The notes: generated by a model from the letters alone, not told the origin. A stretch of DNA of 64,000 bases from Hedera helix (GCA_947179155.2 OX359275.1:3474001-3538000), one strand, 5' to 3'. Shown: positions 47,203 through 59,885, numbered from the stretch's first letter. Made by a program: numbers and translations.

Positions 47203-50200
47203 ATGGCATCTGGAAATCAAGAGGTTAACTATGGAATGCCTGAAGCGAATGTAGCCGAGAATCATGAGGCCCCAAACAATCCTCCTGCCAACTCAGGAAA
47301 TAATGTTCCTGATAACATGATGAACGATGGATTCTTTAGGAATTTCATGCAGTTCATACAGAATCAAGCAAGAGGAAATCCAGTCAATAATAACGGTAGA
47401 AACGCTGGTAATTTGAGGATGGTCACTGTCAAGCAATTTAAAGAATTGGGACCACCTGAATTCCACGGGAAGCCTGACCCACTCAAAGCGGAGGCATGGC
47501 TGAAACAGACGACAAAAATACTTGATGTCTTACAATGCGCTGATGATCAGAAGGTGCCATTTGCCACTTTTATGTTACGAGGTGAGGCGGACCATTGGTG
47601 GGAAGCGGTAAAACGTATCCAACCTTCAGCACTCGAAATGTCTTGGACAGAATTCGAAGAACTGTTTAACGAGAAGTATTTCCCAGAAAGCATCCGCCAT
47701 ATGAAAGAGGTGGAATTCATTAAGCTGGAGCAGGGAAACATGACAGTCTCCCAATATGAAGCCAAGTTTGCCGAGTTATCTCGCTTTGCCACCCATCTTG
47801 TGGATGACGAAGCACGAATGAGTCGGATGTTCCTAAGAGGTTTGAGATTCAAAATTCGTCAACAACTTAGCTCTCATAAATTTAGTTTGTATTCAGATGT
47901 TGTGGATAGGGCTCAAAGGGTGGAGCAAACAGATGAAACATTGCAGCCAAGAGTTAATGAGCAACATAGAGAAAGGAATGACAACAACCACAGGAACGAG
48001 AACCATCGAGTAGGTAACCAACACTTCGGTGGTAATTCCACATCAAATAATAGAAGAGGAGAATCCAGTGGGAACAATTTCAAAAGAAAGAGATTCCATA
48101 ATAATTATGGAAGGGCACCAGCACCAGTACCAACACCAGCACCGACCCCAGTTTCAAGGGGAGAAGATCGACCACCAGTGAGATGCTATAGGTGTGGTCA
48201 GGAAGGTCACATCAGCCCAAACTGTACTCTGCAGTCTAAAAAGTGCTACAGTTGTGGGAAAGAGGGTCATCTTGCGCGGTTTTGTCCTGCCACAAAATCA
48301 AGTCCAGCTGCAATGATGATACCAAAAGCTAGCGCGGATAAAGGAAAATCTGTAGTTCAAGGGAGAGCTTTTGTTGTGACATCCCAAATGGCGCGAAACT
48401 CGAACGAGGTGATAACCGGTAAGCTATTCATAAATTCTCGTGAAGTCTACGCTTTGTTAGATACTGGCTCTACCCATTCTTTTATCTCACCTGCATGTGC
48501 TCAGCGTTTAAACTTAACTCCTGAAAACTTGGACTTTGACTTATCAGTTGAAACCCCATTAGGAGAAATGACCATTACATCTACTGTCTATAAATCTTGC
48601 CTAGTTCAAATCAACAACCTCACATTATCTGTTGACCTTATTTCTTTGGAGATGCGTGAATTTGATGTGATTTTAGGAATTGATTGGTTGACTACCCATC
48701 ATGCTAAAATTGATTGTTTTCATAAGATTATTAGTTTTCATATTCCTAATCAACCTGTCATGCAAATTCAAGCAACTAAACCATTGAAATCTATAATTGT
48801 TATTTCTAGCCATAAAGCCATTCGTTTATTGAAAAACGGATGTCAAGCCTTTTTAGCTCATGTCACTGATTTGAACAAAAATACGTCAAACTTGAATGAT
48901 ATTCCCATTGTTAATGAGTTTCCTGACGTTTTTCCTGAAGAACTTCCTGGCTTACCCCCAAACCGTGAAATTGATTTTTATATTGATCTTGAACCCGGTA
49001 CCAAGCCCATTTCCAAAGCTCCCTACCGAATGGCTCCCATTGAACTTCAAGAGTTAAAAGTCCAACTACAGGAATTGTTGGATACTGGTTTCATTCGTCC
49101 GAGTGCATCACCTTGGGGTGCTCCTGTTCTATTTGTGAAGAAGAAAGACGGGAGTATGAGATTGTGCATTGACTACCGAGAATTGAACCATGTCACCATC
49201 AAGAACAGGTACCCGTTACCTCGGATTGATGACATGTTTGATCAATTGCAAGGCGCTCAACATTTCTCAAAGATTGATCTCCGTTCTGGATATCATCAGT
49301 TAAAGGTTAAAGCTGAGGACATTCCAAAGACTGCTTTCAGAACTCGTTATGGGCATTATGAGTTCTTAGTCATGCCTTTTGGACTAACTAATGCTCCTGC
49401 AGCTTTCATGGACATGATGAACCGGATATTCAAGGAACATTTGGATCATTTTGTGGTTGTCTTTATTGATGACATTCTCATATACTCCAAGAGTCGCGAG
49501 GATCATGAACAACACCTGAGATTGATACTACAAAAGCTCCGTGAAAACAAATTATATGCCAAGTTGAAGAAATGTGAGTTCTGGCTTGAGGAGGTCGCAT
49601 TTCTTGGGCATGTGATTTCTAGTCAAGGAATATCAGTCGATCCTGCGAAGATTGAAACGGTACTAAATTGGGAACAACCCAAAACAGTAACCGAAGTCCG
49701 AAGTTTTCTGGGTCTAGCTGGTTATTATCGGAGATTCGTAGAAGGATTTTCTCGAATCGCCACTCCATTAACGCAACTTACTCGGAAAAGCACAAAATTC
49801 ATATGGAGCGAGGAATGCGAGAAAAGTTTCCAAGAACTCAAGAAGAGACTGGTTTCAGCTCCTGTTCTGACCATACCATCAGGATCAGGAGAATTTGTTA
49901 TCTACAGCGATGCTTCTGGCAAAGGTCTAGGCTGTGTCCTTATGCAACATGGAAAGGTTATAGCCTACGCCTCTCGACAACTCAAAGATTATGAGAAAAA
50001 TTATCCTACTCATGATCTAGAGTTGGCAGCAGTCGTTTTCGCGTTGAAGATCTGGAGACACTACTTGTACGGAGAAAAAGTGGATATCTATACGGATCAT
50101 AAAAGTCTCAAGTATTTCTTCACCCAGAAGGAACTCAACATGCGACAACGACGTTGGCTTGAGCTGTTAAAGGATTATGACCACACAATCCAGTATCACC

Positions 50201-51849
50201 CGGGAAAGGCGAACGTTGTAGCTGACGCTTTGAGCAGAAAATCTTATGCAAGTACAAGTGCACTGCTGACAACACAAAAGTGTATTTTGTACGACTTGCA
50301 AAAGATGGAGATAGAGCTAAAGACACCAGGGACCCGCTCGAAGATTGCTCACGTGCGAGTAGAACCAACTTTAATCGATAAAATTAAAGCTGCTCAAGCT
50401 ACCGATCCGGAACTGATAAACATGATAAAGAAAGTACAAGAAGGTGCCATTCCCGAAGCAAGAATCGACGAGAAAGGAATACTTCGAGTCAACTCTCGAC
50501 TCTGTGTTCCTAACGATCCTGAATTAAAGCATAAAATCATGATGGAGGCACACAACACGCCGTTTGCAATCCACCCAGGAGGTACCAAGATGTATCGAGA
50601 TCTTCGACATACATTTTGGTGGAACAATATGAAAAGAGAGATTGCGGAGTTTATCTCAAGGTGCCTAACTTGTCAACGTGTCAAGGCAGAGCATCAAGTT
50701 CCTAAAGGTCCATTACAATCACTTGAAGTTCCCGAATGGAAGTGGGAACACATCAATATGGACTTCGTGACGGGTCTTCCAAAAGTTTCTCAAGGCTTAG
50801 ATGCAATTTGGGTGATCGTAGATAGATTGACCAAATCTGCACATTTCTTGCCTATACGAGAAAACTTTTCACTTGAACGTCTTGCCGGTATGTACATAAA
50901 TGAGATCGTGAGATTGCATGGCATGCCAGTTTCCATAGTTTCTGATCGAGATCCTAGATTCACTTCACGCTTTTGGATCAGTCTACAAAAAGCTATGGGC
51001 ACTGAACTACGTTTTAGTTCTGCATACCATCCTCAAACGGACGGACAATCGGAAAGGACGATCCAGACCCTCGAAGATCTTTTGAGACTTTGTGTATTAG
51101 ACTTCAAAGGAAGTTGGGATAAGTACTTGCCGTTGGTGGAATTTTCTTACAACAACAGTTACCAAGCAAGCATAGGCATGGCTCCATTCGAGGCATTGTA
51201 TGGAAGGAAGTGTCGCTCTCCAATATGTTGGAATGAGGTAGGAGAAGCAAAATTGTTGGGATCCGAGTTGGTACGCTTGACGACCGAAAAGATCCAAATG
51301 ATCCGACAACGAATACAGACCGCACAAGAACGACAAAAGAGTTATGCTGATCTTCATCGGAGAGACGAAAGTTTCAACGTCGGAGATCATGTATTCTTAC
51401 GTGTTTCTCCATGGAAAGGGGTTACGAGATTCGGAAAGAGAGGAAAGCTTAACCCTCGATTTATTGGCCCATTTGAAATCCTCGATCGAATAGGAACCGT
51501 AGCCTACAGACTAGCCCTACCACCAAGTATGTCTCGCATCCATAACGTTTTTCACATATCTATGTTACGTAAATATGTGAAGGACCCAAACCACGTCATT
51601 GAGTTAGAACCAGACGTTATAGCAGAGGATTTAACATACGAGGAGGTACCTGTTAAGATCCTGGATAAGAAGGAGCAGATCCTACGCTCAAAGGTTATAC
51701 CTCAAGTTAAGGTTTTATGGAGGAACCAAGATACTGAGGAAATGACCTGGGAGCTAGAATCTGAGATGAAATCTAAGTATCCTTACCTCTTCGATATGTC
51801 AGGTACGTCAATTTCGGGGACGAAATTTCATAAGGAGGGGAGGTTGTAA
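47203..51849 (+). CDS. Gag-Pol polyprotein of element A (1548 aa)
   Basis: Single open frame. Gag capsid region is about aa 75-250. Two CCHC zinc knuckles lie at about aa 328-341 and 348-361. Aspartic protease ([12 protein letters not shown]) is near aa 420. Reverse transcriptase has '[11 protein letters not shown]' and the catalytic FIDD at aa 754-757. RNase H has 'YSDASG' near aa 901 and '[10 protein letters not shown]'. Integrase has an HHCC finger at about aa 1115-1160 and catalytic D1187, D1248 and E1284, giving the D-D-35-E spacing. The C-terminal chromodomain is at about aa 1490-1528 ('[17 protein letters not shown]'). The ATG is preceded by 'ccacagtttagt' and is the first in the leader's 3' end. 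The TAA stop (51847-51849) lies inside the first bases of the 3' LTR. Gag and Pol are fused with no frameshift. No inactivating change was seen. Confidence 0.95.
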   Translation: MASGNQEVNYGMPEANVAENHEAPNNPPANSGNNVPDNMMNDGFFRNFMQFIQNQARGNPVNNNGRNAGNLRMVTVKQFKELGPPEFHGKPDPLKAEAWLKQTTKILDVLQCADDQKVPFATFMLRGEADHWWEAVKRIQPSALEMSWTEFEELFNEKYFPESIRHMKEVEFIKLEQGNMTVSQYEAKFAELSRFATHLVDDEARMSRMFLRGLRFKIRQQLSSHKFSLYSDVVDRAQRVEQTDETLQPRVNEQHRERNDNNHRNENHRVGNQHFGGNSTSNNRRGESSGNNFKRKRFHNNYGRAPAPVPTPAPTPVSRGEDRPPVRCYRCGQEGHISPNCTLQSKKCYSCGKEGHLARFCPATKSSPAAMMIPKASADKGKSVVQGRAFVVTSQMARNSNEVITGKLFINSREVYALLDTGSTHSFISPACAQRLNLTPENLDFDLSVETPLGEMTITSTVYKSCLVQINNLTLSVDLISLEMREFDVILGIDWLTTHHAKIDCFHKIISFHIPNQPVMQIQATKPLKSIIVISSHKAIRLLKNGCQAFLAHVTDLNKNTSNLNDIPIVNEFPDVFPEELPGLPPNREIDFYIDLEPGTKPISKAPYRMAPIELQELKVQLQELLDTGFIRPSASPWGAPVLFVKKKDGSMRLCIDYRELNHVTIKNRYPLPRIDDMFDQLQGAQHFSKIDLRSGYHQLKVKAEDIPKTAFRTRYGHYEFLVMPFGLTNAPAAFMDMMNRIFKEHLDHFVVVFIDDILIYSKSREDHEQHLRLILQKLRENKLYAKLKKCEFWLEEVAFLGHVISSQGISVDPAKIETVLNWEQPKTVTEVRSFLGLAGYYRRFVEGFSRIATPLTQLTRKSTKFIWSEECEKSFQELKKRLVSAPVLTIPSGSGEFVIYSDASGKGLGCVLMQHGKVIAYASRQLKDYEKNYPTHDLELAAVVFALKIWRHYLYGEKVDIYTDHKSLKYFFTQKELNMRQRRWLELLKDYDHTIQYHPGKANVVADALSRKSYASTSALLTTQKCILYDLQKMEIELKTPGTRSKIAHVRVEPTLIDKIKAAQATDPELINMIKKVQEGAIPEARIDEKGILRVNSRLCVPNDPELKHKIMMEAHNTPFAIHPGGTKMYRDLRHTFWWNNMKREIAEFISRCLTCQRVKAEHQVPKGPLQSLEVPEWKWEHINMDFVTGLPKVSQGLDAIWVIVDRLTKSAHFLPIRENFSLERLAGMYINEIVRLHGMPVSIVSDRDPRFTSRFWISLQKAMGTELRFSSAYHPQTDGQSERTIQTLEDLLRLCVLDFKGSWDKYLPLVEFSYNNSYQASIGMAPFEALYGRKCRSPICWNEVGEAKLLGSELVRLTTEKIQMIRQRIQTAQERQKSYADLHRRDESFNVGDHVFLRVSPWKGVTRFGKRGKLNPRFIGPFEILDRIGTVAYRLALPPSMSRIHNVFHISMLRKYVKDPNHVIELEPDVIAEDLTYEEVPVKILDKKEQILRSKVIPQVKVLWRNQDTEEMTWELESEMKSKYPYLFDMSGTSISGTKFHKEGRL
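51810..51843 (+). other. Hairpin and polypurine tract at the 3' end of gag-pol
   Basis: AATTTCG (51810-51816) pairs with CGAAATT (51821-51827) around a 4-base loop. 'aaggaggggagg' (51832-51843) follows, one base before the LTR. Both are inside the coding frame. The 'atttcggggacgaaatttc' phrase is common at this place in Tekay-type elements, from memory. Confidence 0.7.
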
Positions 51850-54841
51850 GACCCCGAATTTTATGAAATACAAAATTTAATTTTTCTTCATATAGATATT
51901 TTTTTTTTAAACAGTAAGTGGTTAAATCGATAAAGTTAAAAGTTAAGGATGTTATGTGCAAATTTTATTTTGTCGGACAATATTCGCTTTGTCGGGGAAT
52001 ATTCGTTTGGTCGGGGAATATTCGTTTGGTCCGACGGCGCCGAAATAACAAATTATTGGTGGACCCCACAACGGAATATTTGTCGGATATAGAAAACGAC
52101 AGAAATAACCTTTTTAAATAAAAATAGTCAACGGAACTGTTAAAATACCGGTGATAAAAGAATAGTCGCATACGGTAGTTATTGGTATTTTCTGTAGCAC
52201 TCGGTACTCTACAGTAACACACGGTATTGCATAGTGTCTCATATTTTTGGTCTGATAATTGACACCGTAACTGTTACGCATCATTTCATCGATAATTGTC
52301 ACTGCATAATATTTTATATTATCAATTCAATAATTGTTGTTACACAGTATTTTGCATTATTGATTTAATAATTGTCATTACACTGTATTTTATATCATTG
52401 AGTCAATAATTGTTGTTGCACTATTTTTAAAATTATTGAACCTAATAATTGTCACAGTAACATATGCACAGTAATTCACATTATTGAATCAATAATTGTC
52501 ATTACACAGTAACGTATGCTTTATTTTACATTATTGTTATCTCTATTATGATGTTATTTAAACAGTTGTATTTCATTAATTTATTGACTTGATATCTAAG
52601 AGCTAACTATACTGTATTTATAACAATTAGTCATAATAATTGAATTGATAAAGTTATTTGTTTATAATATAAAGTTAGGTGATTATTAGGTGATATGAAA
52701 TGAATGGTGTAGATTAAAGTGTGAATTATTGTTGAATAATTGAATTGATTTGTTTATAAAGTTAGGTGATTATTAGGTGATATGAAATGAATGGTGTAGA
52801 TTAAAGTGTGAATTATTGTTGAATAATTAAATTGATTTGTTTATAATATAAAGTTAGGTGATTATTAGGTGATATGAAATGAATGGTGTAGATTAAAGAT
52901 AATATAATATTTGAAATGGATGGTGTAGATTAAAAGATGATCTTTAAATGAATGGTTTAGATTAAATGAATGATAAGATTTTTGGCTATAAATAGAAGCC
53001 TTAACTTAAGGATTTTTCATAAACTTTCTTACTTGTTCTTTCTTTCTCTCTCTAAATACTTCTTGTGAAAGTTCTCTCTAAGTGTGCTTAAGTCATCTTG
53101 AGTATTTGTGAAGATCTATAAGTATACGTGTACTGTTCAAGTTAATCAACCTCATTTAAATCAATATCCAGTCACGTGTTACGGTAAGGGATACCATCTT
53201 TTTCATCTTCCATTATTCAAACATACTATGGTAAGGGATTATCATTATTTGATTCTCGATAATAATATTGTTTCTTCCTTACTCATAAGACGTGCCTTTT
53301 ATTTCCATGTATTAAATTGTGGGAATAACCTTACGGAGCGGATTGCCGCCTGTTGGTGAATAACCTTTCGTATTCATTCATTATTAATCTCTGAGAATAA
53401 CCTTACGGAGCGGATTGCCGCCTGTTTGGTGAATAACTCTTTGTACTCAAATTCTATTAAATTGTGGGAATAACCTTACGGAGCGGATTGCCGCCTGTTG
53501 GTGAATAACCTTTCGTATTCATTCATTATTAATCTCTGAGAATAACCTTACGGAGCGGATTGCCGCCTGTTTGGTGAATAACTCTTTGTACTCAAATTCT
53601 ATTAAATTGTGGGAATAACCTTACGGAGCGGATTGCCGCCTGTTGGTGAATAACCCTTTGTATTAATTTCCTTCACCTTTTGTTAATCAAACCTGCTACG
53701 GTAAGGGATATTATTTTCTTTCATACTCCTAAATCGAAATTTATTATGGAACTATTGCTTCTATAATTCCTGAAAATATTATATGTTCCATAATAGTTGA
53801 ACTTCATTATTTCAACTGAACCTTCCTATTTACGTGAACCTTTCTATTGAATTGTAACCGTTATTCTGAACTGTGGATCTTGAATTTCACTCCACATCAT
53901 GTTGACAATTTGGACATTATTTGAATCTGTACAAAGTAAACTTCCGATACTTATTGTTATCCTATTTCTTCTGTTCATCATTTACATCATTCTAATCATC
54001 CAAAAAAATCAAGCTGTTGTGAATATCTGTGGCCGGGGGCACAGATGTGATATATTTGTTGAACAGATGATAGGTTAAAGGCGATATAATAGGTTAAAGG
54101 CGATACATCTGTTCGGTGTCTTTTATGGCACGTGGTGAATGTTCTCTTTGGCCCGTAGTGCAAAGATGAACTGTTGTTTGGTATGATTATGACCAAAGGC
54201 TGAATCTGGTATAATCATGACCGTTGGTGCTATATTGAATATCTTTGGCCCGTAGTACAAAGATGAACTGTTGATGTGCATGATTATGATCAGGAACTGT
54301 GAATTTGTATTATCTTGACTAATGATATTTCAGATGATAAAAGTTGATGATGTTTTTCCTAAAAAGAGAACCGAGTAGACATTATAGTCTGCATTATTCT
54401 TCTAATAGATTACTCATTCCGCTGCTATTATTGATCTGAACGTTGTTTAAGAATTTAACTGCAGTTTTTGATATAAACCTTGTAGTCTATTGTATTCTAT
54501 CAAGAACTCAACTGTTGAAGACTAATGACAATTTATTCGTCATTATCTTAGTCATGATATTCTTTACTGGGCTATTTGAGCTCACCCTTTCTTTTGTTCC
54601 ATTGTTTTTCAACAGGAGATGAAAACATAACAGGGTCTAGCCGGGGAATGGAGTGAGGGTCCGAGGAATAGCTATCATAGTCTTCACGTTTTGTAAAATA
54701 GTGTGGCAATAATAGTGAAGACTTAGTTGTGTATTATTATACACTGTATTGTTGTACGTTGTGCTTTGTTGTAATAATTTTGTTGTAGTATTTTGACGAC
54801 TCAAGTTTGGGCTGTGTGGGCCCAGATTTGGGGGCGTCACA
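51845..54841 (+). repeat. 3' LTR of element A
   Basis: 2997 bp, the same as the 5' LTR apart from one base seen near 52426. It supplies the stop codon of gag-pol. Confidence 0.95.
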
Positions 54842-54883
54842 TGATTGACAGCCGGAAGGATTGTTGCATAAGAGAGCAAGTGA
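54842..54883 (-). pseudogene. Stranded 3' end of aldo-keto reductase exon 2
   Basis: The minus strand reads in frame 'LLSYATILPAVNQ', the family's conserved segment right before the exon 3 start 'VEMS'. The bases AATCA are the target duplication of element A. On the other side of A (44006-43998) the final A of the Gln codon and a donor 'gttagtg' follow. The fragment is bounded on its 5' side by the LTR of element B (54884). So exon 2 is cut twice. Confidence 0.8.
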
Positions 54884-55259
54884 TGTAGGACGGGAATAGA
54901 TGGCCAAATAATGCACTGGTAATGGTAATTCAATAAGAAAGATTGATAAAAACTAGGGTGATCCAACTGCAGGAGAACCACTACCCCTAAAGTTTCCCAA
55001 CCGCAGTAGGGAGAAAAGATATTGATCGCAACCAATAATTAGGGTAATCTCAAAATTAATAATAAATAACGTCCATAATATGAGTACACAATCTGTTTAA
55101 ATAGACTATCAAAACCCTAATCTGATGAGAATAATAAAAAGACACAAATACCCTTACTAATATAAATAAATGGAAATAAAAATAAAACAATCCCATAAAT
55201 AACTAAATACATCAGGTCTCCAAATAAAAACATCACGTGAACTAAGCTGATCCCCATCA
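54884..55259 (-). repeat. 3' LTR of element B
   Basis: 376 bp on the minus strand from TGATGGGGATCAGC to CCCGTCCTACA. It follows a purine tract 'agcaggggagaaa' (55260-55272). Its partner would lie beyond 64000. The end is inferred from the TG/CA ends and from the start of AKR sequence. Confidence 0.65.
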
Positions 55260-55285
55260 TTTCTCCCCTGCTGGAAACAATTCGG

Positions 55286-55488
55286 CTACGTCAAAAGGAA
55301 ACGGTCATAACGCTCCAACAAGGCGGGATCAATGCGGTAGAACTCATCCCTGCTAATCCATGTGCAGTCACTATGAGGCTTGTCTCGCCACTTCACCAAA
55401 AACTGGTGGTACTCACCGCGCCTGGTCGACACAACCCTCTTATCTAACACATCCTCAATGCCATCTGCAATATGCTGTGAAAAAACAG
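55286..55488 (-). pseudogene. Chromodomain end of element B pol
   Basis: The minus strand is open as 'ADGIEDVLDKRVVSTRRGEY' continuing 'HQFLVKWRDKPHSDCTWISR' to a TAG at 55286-55288. It has the chromodomain pattern FLVKW...D.TW. The upstream integrase part is missing: at 55488/55489 the sequence jumps to element C, so the two halves of B's pol lie on either side of C. Confidence 0.75.
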
Positions 55489-55968
55489 TTTAGTTGCTTG
55501 AATTTGTATAACAGGTTGATTAGGAATATAAAAACTAATAATCTTATGAAAACAATCAATTTTAGCATGATGGGTAGTCAACCAATCAATTCCTAGAATC
55601 ACATCAAATTCATGCATCTCCAAAGAAATAAGGTCAACAGGTAATGTGAGGTTGTTGCATGATGGGTAGTCAACCAATCAATTCCTAGAATCACATCAAA
55701 TTCATGCATCTCCAAAGAAATAATGTCAACAGGTAATGTGAGGTTGTTGATTTGAACTAGGCAAGATTTATAGACAGTAGATGTAATGGTCATTTCTCCT
55801 AATGGGGTTTCAACTGATAAGTCAAAGTCCAAATTTTCAGGAGTTAAGTTTAAACGCTGATCACATGCAGGTGAGATAAAAGAATGGGTAGAGCCAGTAT
55901 CTAACAAAGCGTAGACTTCACGAGAATTTATGAATAGCTTACCGGTTATCACCTCATTCGGTTTCTTG
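55489..55968 (-). pseudogene. Protease region of element C with an internal duplication
   Basis: The minus strand matches aa 400-520 of element A's polyprotein: '[20 protein letters not shown]', '[16 protein letters not shown]', '[15 protein letters not shown]'. About 95 bp coding '[18 protein letters not shown]' occurs twice (about 55653-55750 and 55557-55655), joined at 'catgatgggtagtc'. The frame differs from the upstream chimeric ORF and breaks at the duplication. The catalytic DTGS is intact, but the gene ends at the deletion junction. Confidence 0.8.
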
Positions 55969-56574
55969 ACTGTTATCGTCAAATCGAATCCCGAGTACTT
56001 CATTCGGATCTTCACGTATTTCAACCATAGGAATACCACTAAATAATTCTCTAACGAACTGTTTCTCGGATTCCTCAACTTCATCAGTAGTAACGTACCA
56101 ATGATTTCTATAAGAATAGTATTTTCGATAGACTGCAGTTTCCACGATAGTGACTAACTTAACCTGAATTCCTCTAAATTGTAACGCCCAAAAGTATAGA
56201 AACATCATTTTTAAATAATCTTGAAAATCATAGCTGGAACACCATAAATCCCAAAGACTTATATGAAACGTCCATATATTCTGATCCTTTGTTATCGAGC
56301 ATAACCAAGTGATATGATCCTTCCAATTAGTGAGCAGATTAAAGGCAATAATTTCTGCAAGTTCATTACATCCTTTAATTGCATCTAAGAAATGATATGG
56401 AACGACTGTAGTAGAGCTTTCACCTTCATCCGTACTGGATAGAACACGCATAATTTTTGCCTTAGGCAAATGATTCAACTCTGAGTTTGTAAGAAGATTA
56501 TTCGTCGCCTCTTGTTTTGCAGCTACATTTGTTTCAGTCATTTCATAGTTAACCTCCTGATTTCCAAATGCCAT
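55954..56574 (-). CDS. Chimeric ORF: Gag N-terminus fused to unrecognised sequence (206 aa)
   Basis: Starts MAFGNQEVNYEMTETNVAAK, matching the first 32 or so residues of element A's Gag ([20 protein letters not shown]). After 'NSE' the similarity stops. About 170 codons then follow in frame that match nothing I know. They begin LNHLPKAKIMRVLSSTDEGE, hold several Trp/Phe/Tyr-rich segments ('WDLWCSSYDFQDYL'), and end in an acidic part ('TTDEVEESEKQFVREL', 'GIRFDDNSQETE'). No zinc knuckle or capsid motif is present. At the far end the retroelement resumes with the protease, in another frame. It could be a captured host segment, possibly with retained intron sequence, or a different gag. Whether it is expressed is unknown. 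Confidence 0.55.
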   Translation of the reverse strand: MAFGNQEVNYEMTETNVAAKQEATNNLLTNSELNHLPKAKIMRVLSSTDEGESSTTVVPYHFLDAIKGCNELAEIIAFNLLTNWKDHITWLCSITKDQNIWTFHISLWDLWCSSYDFQDYLKMMFLYFWALQFRGIQVKLVTIVETAVYRKYYSYRNHWYVTTDEVEESEKQFVRELFSGIPMVEIREDPNEVLGIRFDDNSQETE

Positions 56575-56773
56575 ACTTAACTGTGGTCACAAAATAAATG
56601 TTAGTTCAAATAACCTGACTCATCACTTCATGTTTCTATATTCAAATCAACTCATTAGATAATAAAATCTAATTTAGGTAGGACACACTAGTGACTGATT
56701 CTATTCGTCTCTCCCCTCCTAGTTCTACCCCAGATCTCCATTAAAGACCATATCCCTAAGCTCTGATGTCAAC

Positions 56774-59700
56774 TGTGACACCCCCAAATCTGGGCCCACA
56801 CAGCCCACACTTGAGTTGTCAAAAGACTACAACAAAATTATTACAAAGTAGTACAACGTTCAACAATACAGTGTATAATAATACACAACTAAGTCTTTAC
56901 TATTATTGTCACACTATTTTACAACACGTGAAGACTATAATAGATATCCTTCGGACTCTCACTCCATTTCCCGGCTAGACCCAGCTACATTCTCATCTCC
57001 TGTTGAAAACAATGGAACAAAAAAAAGGGTGAGCTCAAATAGCCCAGTAAGAAATATCATGACTAAGATAATGACGAATAAATTATCATTAGTCTTCAAC
57101 AGTTGAGTTCTTGATAGAATACAATAGACTACAAGGTTTATATCAAAAACTGCAGTTAAATTCTTGAACAATGTTCAGATCAATAATAGCAGCGGAATGA
57201 GCAATCTATTAGAAGAATAATGCAGACTATAGTGTCCACTCGCTTCTCTTTTTAGGAAAAACATCATCAACTTTTATCATCTGAAATATCATTTGTCATG
57301 ATAATACAAATCACAGTTCCTGGTCATAATCATGCAAATCAACAGTTCATCTTTGCACTACGGGCCAAAGATATTCAATATAGCACCAGCGGTCATGATT
57401 ATACCAGATTCAGCCTTTGGTCATAATCATACCAAACAACAGTTCATCTATGCACTACGGGCCAAAGAGAACTTTCACCACGTGCCATAAAAGACACCGA
57501 ACAGATGTATCGCCTTTAACCTATTATATCGCCTTTAACCTAACATCTGTTCAACAATTATATCACATATGTGCCCCCGGCCACAGATATTCACAACAAC
57601 TTGATTCTTGAATATTAATACAAATAACAGTGATACGAATGATGAACAGAAGAAACAGGATAAACAATAAGTATCGAAAGTTTACTTTGTGCAGATTCAA
57701 ATAATGTCCAAATTGTCAACATGATGTGGAGTGAAATTTAAAAATGATATTCAAGATCCACAGTTCAGAATAACGGTTACAGTTCAATAGAAAGGTTCAG
57801 AAAATAGGAAGGTTCAGTTGAAATAATGAGGTTCAACTATTATGAAACATATAATATTTTCAGGAATTATAGAAGCAATAGTTCCATAATAAGTTTCGAT
57901 TTAGGAGTATGAAAGAAAATAATATCCCTTACCGTAGCAGGTTTGATTAACAAAAGGTGAAGGAAATTAATATCCCTTACCATAGTAAGTTTGAATAATG
58001 GAAGATGAAAAAGATGGTATCCCTTATGAGTATAAAGGAAAATAATAACATTTACGAATATGAAAGAAAATGATATTACAAATGAATATGGAATAAAAGT
58101 GTCATATGATAATTCGTGTAGACAAATTATTTCCACACGAGACAAATAAAAAGGGTTATTCACCAACAGGCGGTAGTCCGCGCAGTAAGGTTATTCCCAT
58201 CAATTTGAATACAAAGAGTTATTCACCAAACAGGCGGTAATCCGCGCCGTAAGGTTATTCTCAGAGATTAATAAGGAATGAATACGATAAGTTATTCACC
58301 AACAGGCGGTAATCCGCGCCGTAAGGTTATTCCCACAAATTAATACATGGAAATAAATGGCACATCTTATGAGTAAGAAAGAAACGATATTATTTTCGAG
58401 AATCAAAGAATGATAATCCCTTACCGTGGTAAGTTTAAATAATAGAATATGAAAGAAGATGATATTCCAAAAAAAATGGCATTCCTTACCTTAACACGTG
58501 ACTGGATACTGATTTAAATGAGGTTGATCAACCTATATATATTTATAATAAAATTAGTAATTACCACATATAAATTTCAAAGTGTATAATAACTCGTATA
58601 ATATGAACTATCAAAATTATATATATTTAACATAATTTTTGTAGTATAATATAATAACTTTAAAATAGTTTTTAAAATAATATTTCAAAATAAATCTTCC
58701 AAATAAAACTTTTAAAAATGAATCTTCTTAAAGAAGAGTCTTCTAAAGGAAGATTTGTGAATACTGTGAAAAATAAGAATTTATGAAATTACTACTCTTT
58801 AATAAAAGACTTACTTGAAAAATTCATGCACTCCTTTTGGCTTTCAAACACTCAAAATAACCTTACTATTCTCAGAGAAAACTCATAAAATTCTTATAGA
58901 AAAATTTTATGTTTTAGGTGTGATTTTTCTATTCAGTTGAGCAAGCTATTTATAGGAGAAAATAAGTTACTATGCGGGTTGGTGAACTGCTGGCGTGCTG
59001 CACGCCAGCCTTCAATTTCAATTATGGCAGCGTAGTAGGCTGCCTAACTTCGCCAAAAACTCAGCAAAATCACATTCTCACATTTCATGTGGGTCCCACA
59101 GTGGGTCCCACATGTTTCATACTATTCACGTCACTATTTCAAATAGTAATTTTTTTATTTTTTTTTATTCTTCCCGTGGGTCCAACATATAAAATAAAAT
59201 AATGCTACAACAATAATTCAACAATAATGTAATAAACACGTTACAAATTATTATTAATTTAATAATATAAATTACAGTATATTTGCAACTGTGACAATTA
59301 TTAGGTTCAATAATTTTAAAAACAGTGCAGTAACAATTATTGACTCAATGATATAAAATACAGTGTAATGATAATTATTAAATCAATAATGCAAAATACT
59401 GTGTAGCAGCAATTATTGAATTGATAACATAAAATATTATGCAGTGACAATTATTGATGAAATGATACGCAATAGTTTCAGTGTCAATTATCAGACCAAT
59501 AATATTAGACACTGTACAATACCGTGTTCTACTATAGAGTACCGTGTGCTATAGAAAAATACCATAAATTACCGTATACTACTATTCTTTTATCACCGGT
59601 ATTTTAACAGTTAACAATGTTGACTATTTTTATTTAAAAAGGTTACTTCTGTCGTTTTCTATATCCGACAAATATTCCGTTGTGAGGTCCACCAATAATT

Positions 59701-59885
59701 AGTTATTTCGGCGCCGTCGTACGGCCCGAATATTCTCCGACAAAACGAATATTGTCCGTCAAAATAAAATTTGCACATAACATCCTTAACTTTCAATTTT
59801 GTTAATTTAACCACTTACTGTTTCAGGAAAAATATATACGAAGAAAAATTTAAATTTTATATTTCATAAGATTCGGGGTCTTACA
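56774..59885 (-). repeat. LTR of element C
   Basis: 3112 bp. It matches the LTR of element A over its whole length with many substitutions and indels, for example three tandem leader units instead of five (58155-58340). An AT-rich stretch at 58540-58960, with a TATA-like 'ctatttataggag' (58947 in plus orientation), differs from A. Confidence 0.85.

Larger units (their letters stand above)
44007..54841 (+). mobile_element. Element A: full-length chromodomain Ty3/gypsy retrotransposon (Tekay/Del-like), TSD TGATT
   Basis: Two LTRs of 2997 bp each (44007-47003 and 51845-54841) frame a single open gag-pol. TGATT flanks it (44002-44006 and 54842-54846). A primer site follows the 5' LTR and a purine tract precedes the 3' LTR. 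I found only one difference between the LTRs (44585-44590 'actgttttt' against 52423-52428 'actattttt'). All parts needed for autonomous movement look present. The long LTRs and C-terminal chromodomain place it near Tekay/Del. It sits at the exon 2/intron border of the AKR gene, in the opposite orientation. Confidence 0.95.
55489..59885 (-). mobile_element. Element C: truncated, chimeric relative of element A
   Basis: Minus strand. A 3112-bp LTR (59885-56774, TGTAAGACCCCG...TGTCACA) is followed by a primer-site region, a leader, a short Gag start, an unrelated open stretch, and a protease region that ends abruptly at 55489. RT, RNase H, integrase and the second LTR are absent. It inserted into the integrase of element B: B sequence adjoins at 59886. 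Its other flank is B chromodomain sequence, so a deletion removed C's 3' half and part of B. No TSD can be shown for this reason. Confidence 0.85.

Noticed and set aside
48783..51390. Several ORFs of 70-108 codons on both strands within gag-pol of element A
   Set aside because: They are shadows of the 1548-codon frame.
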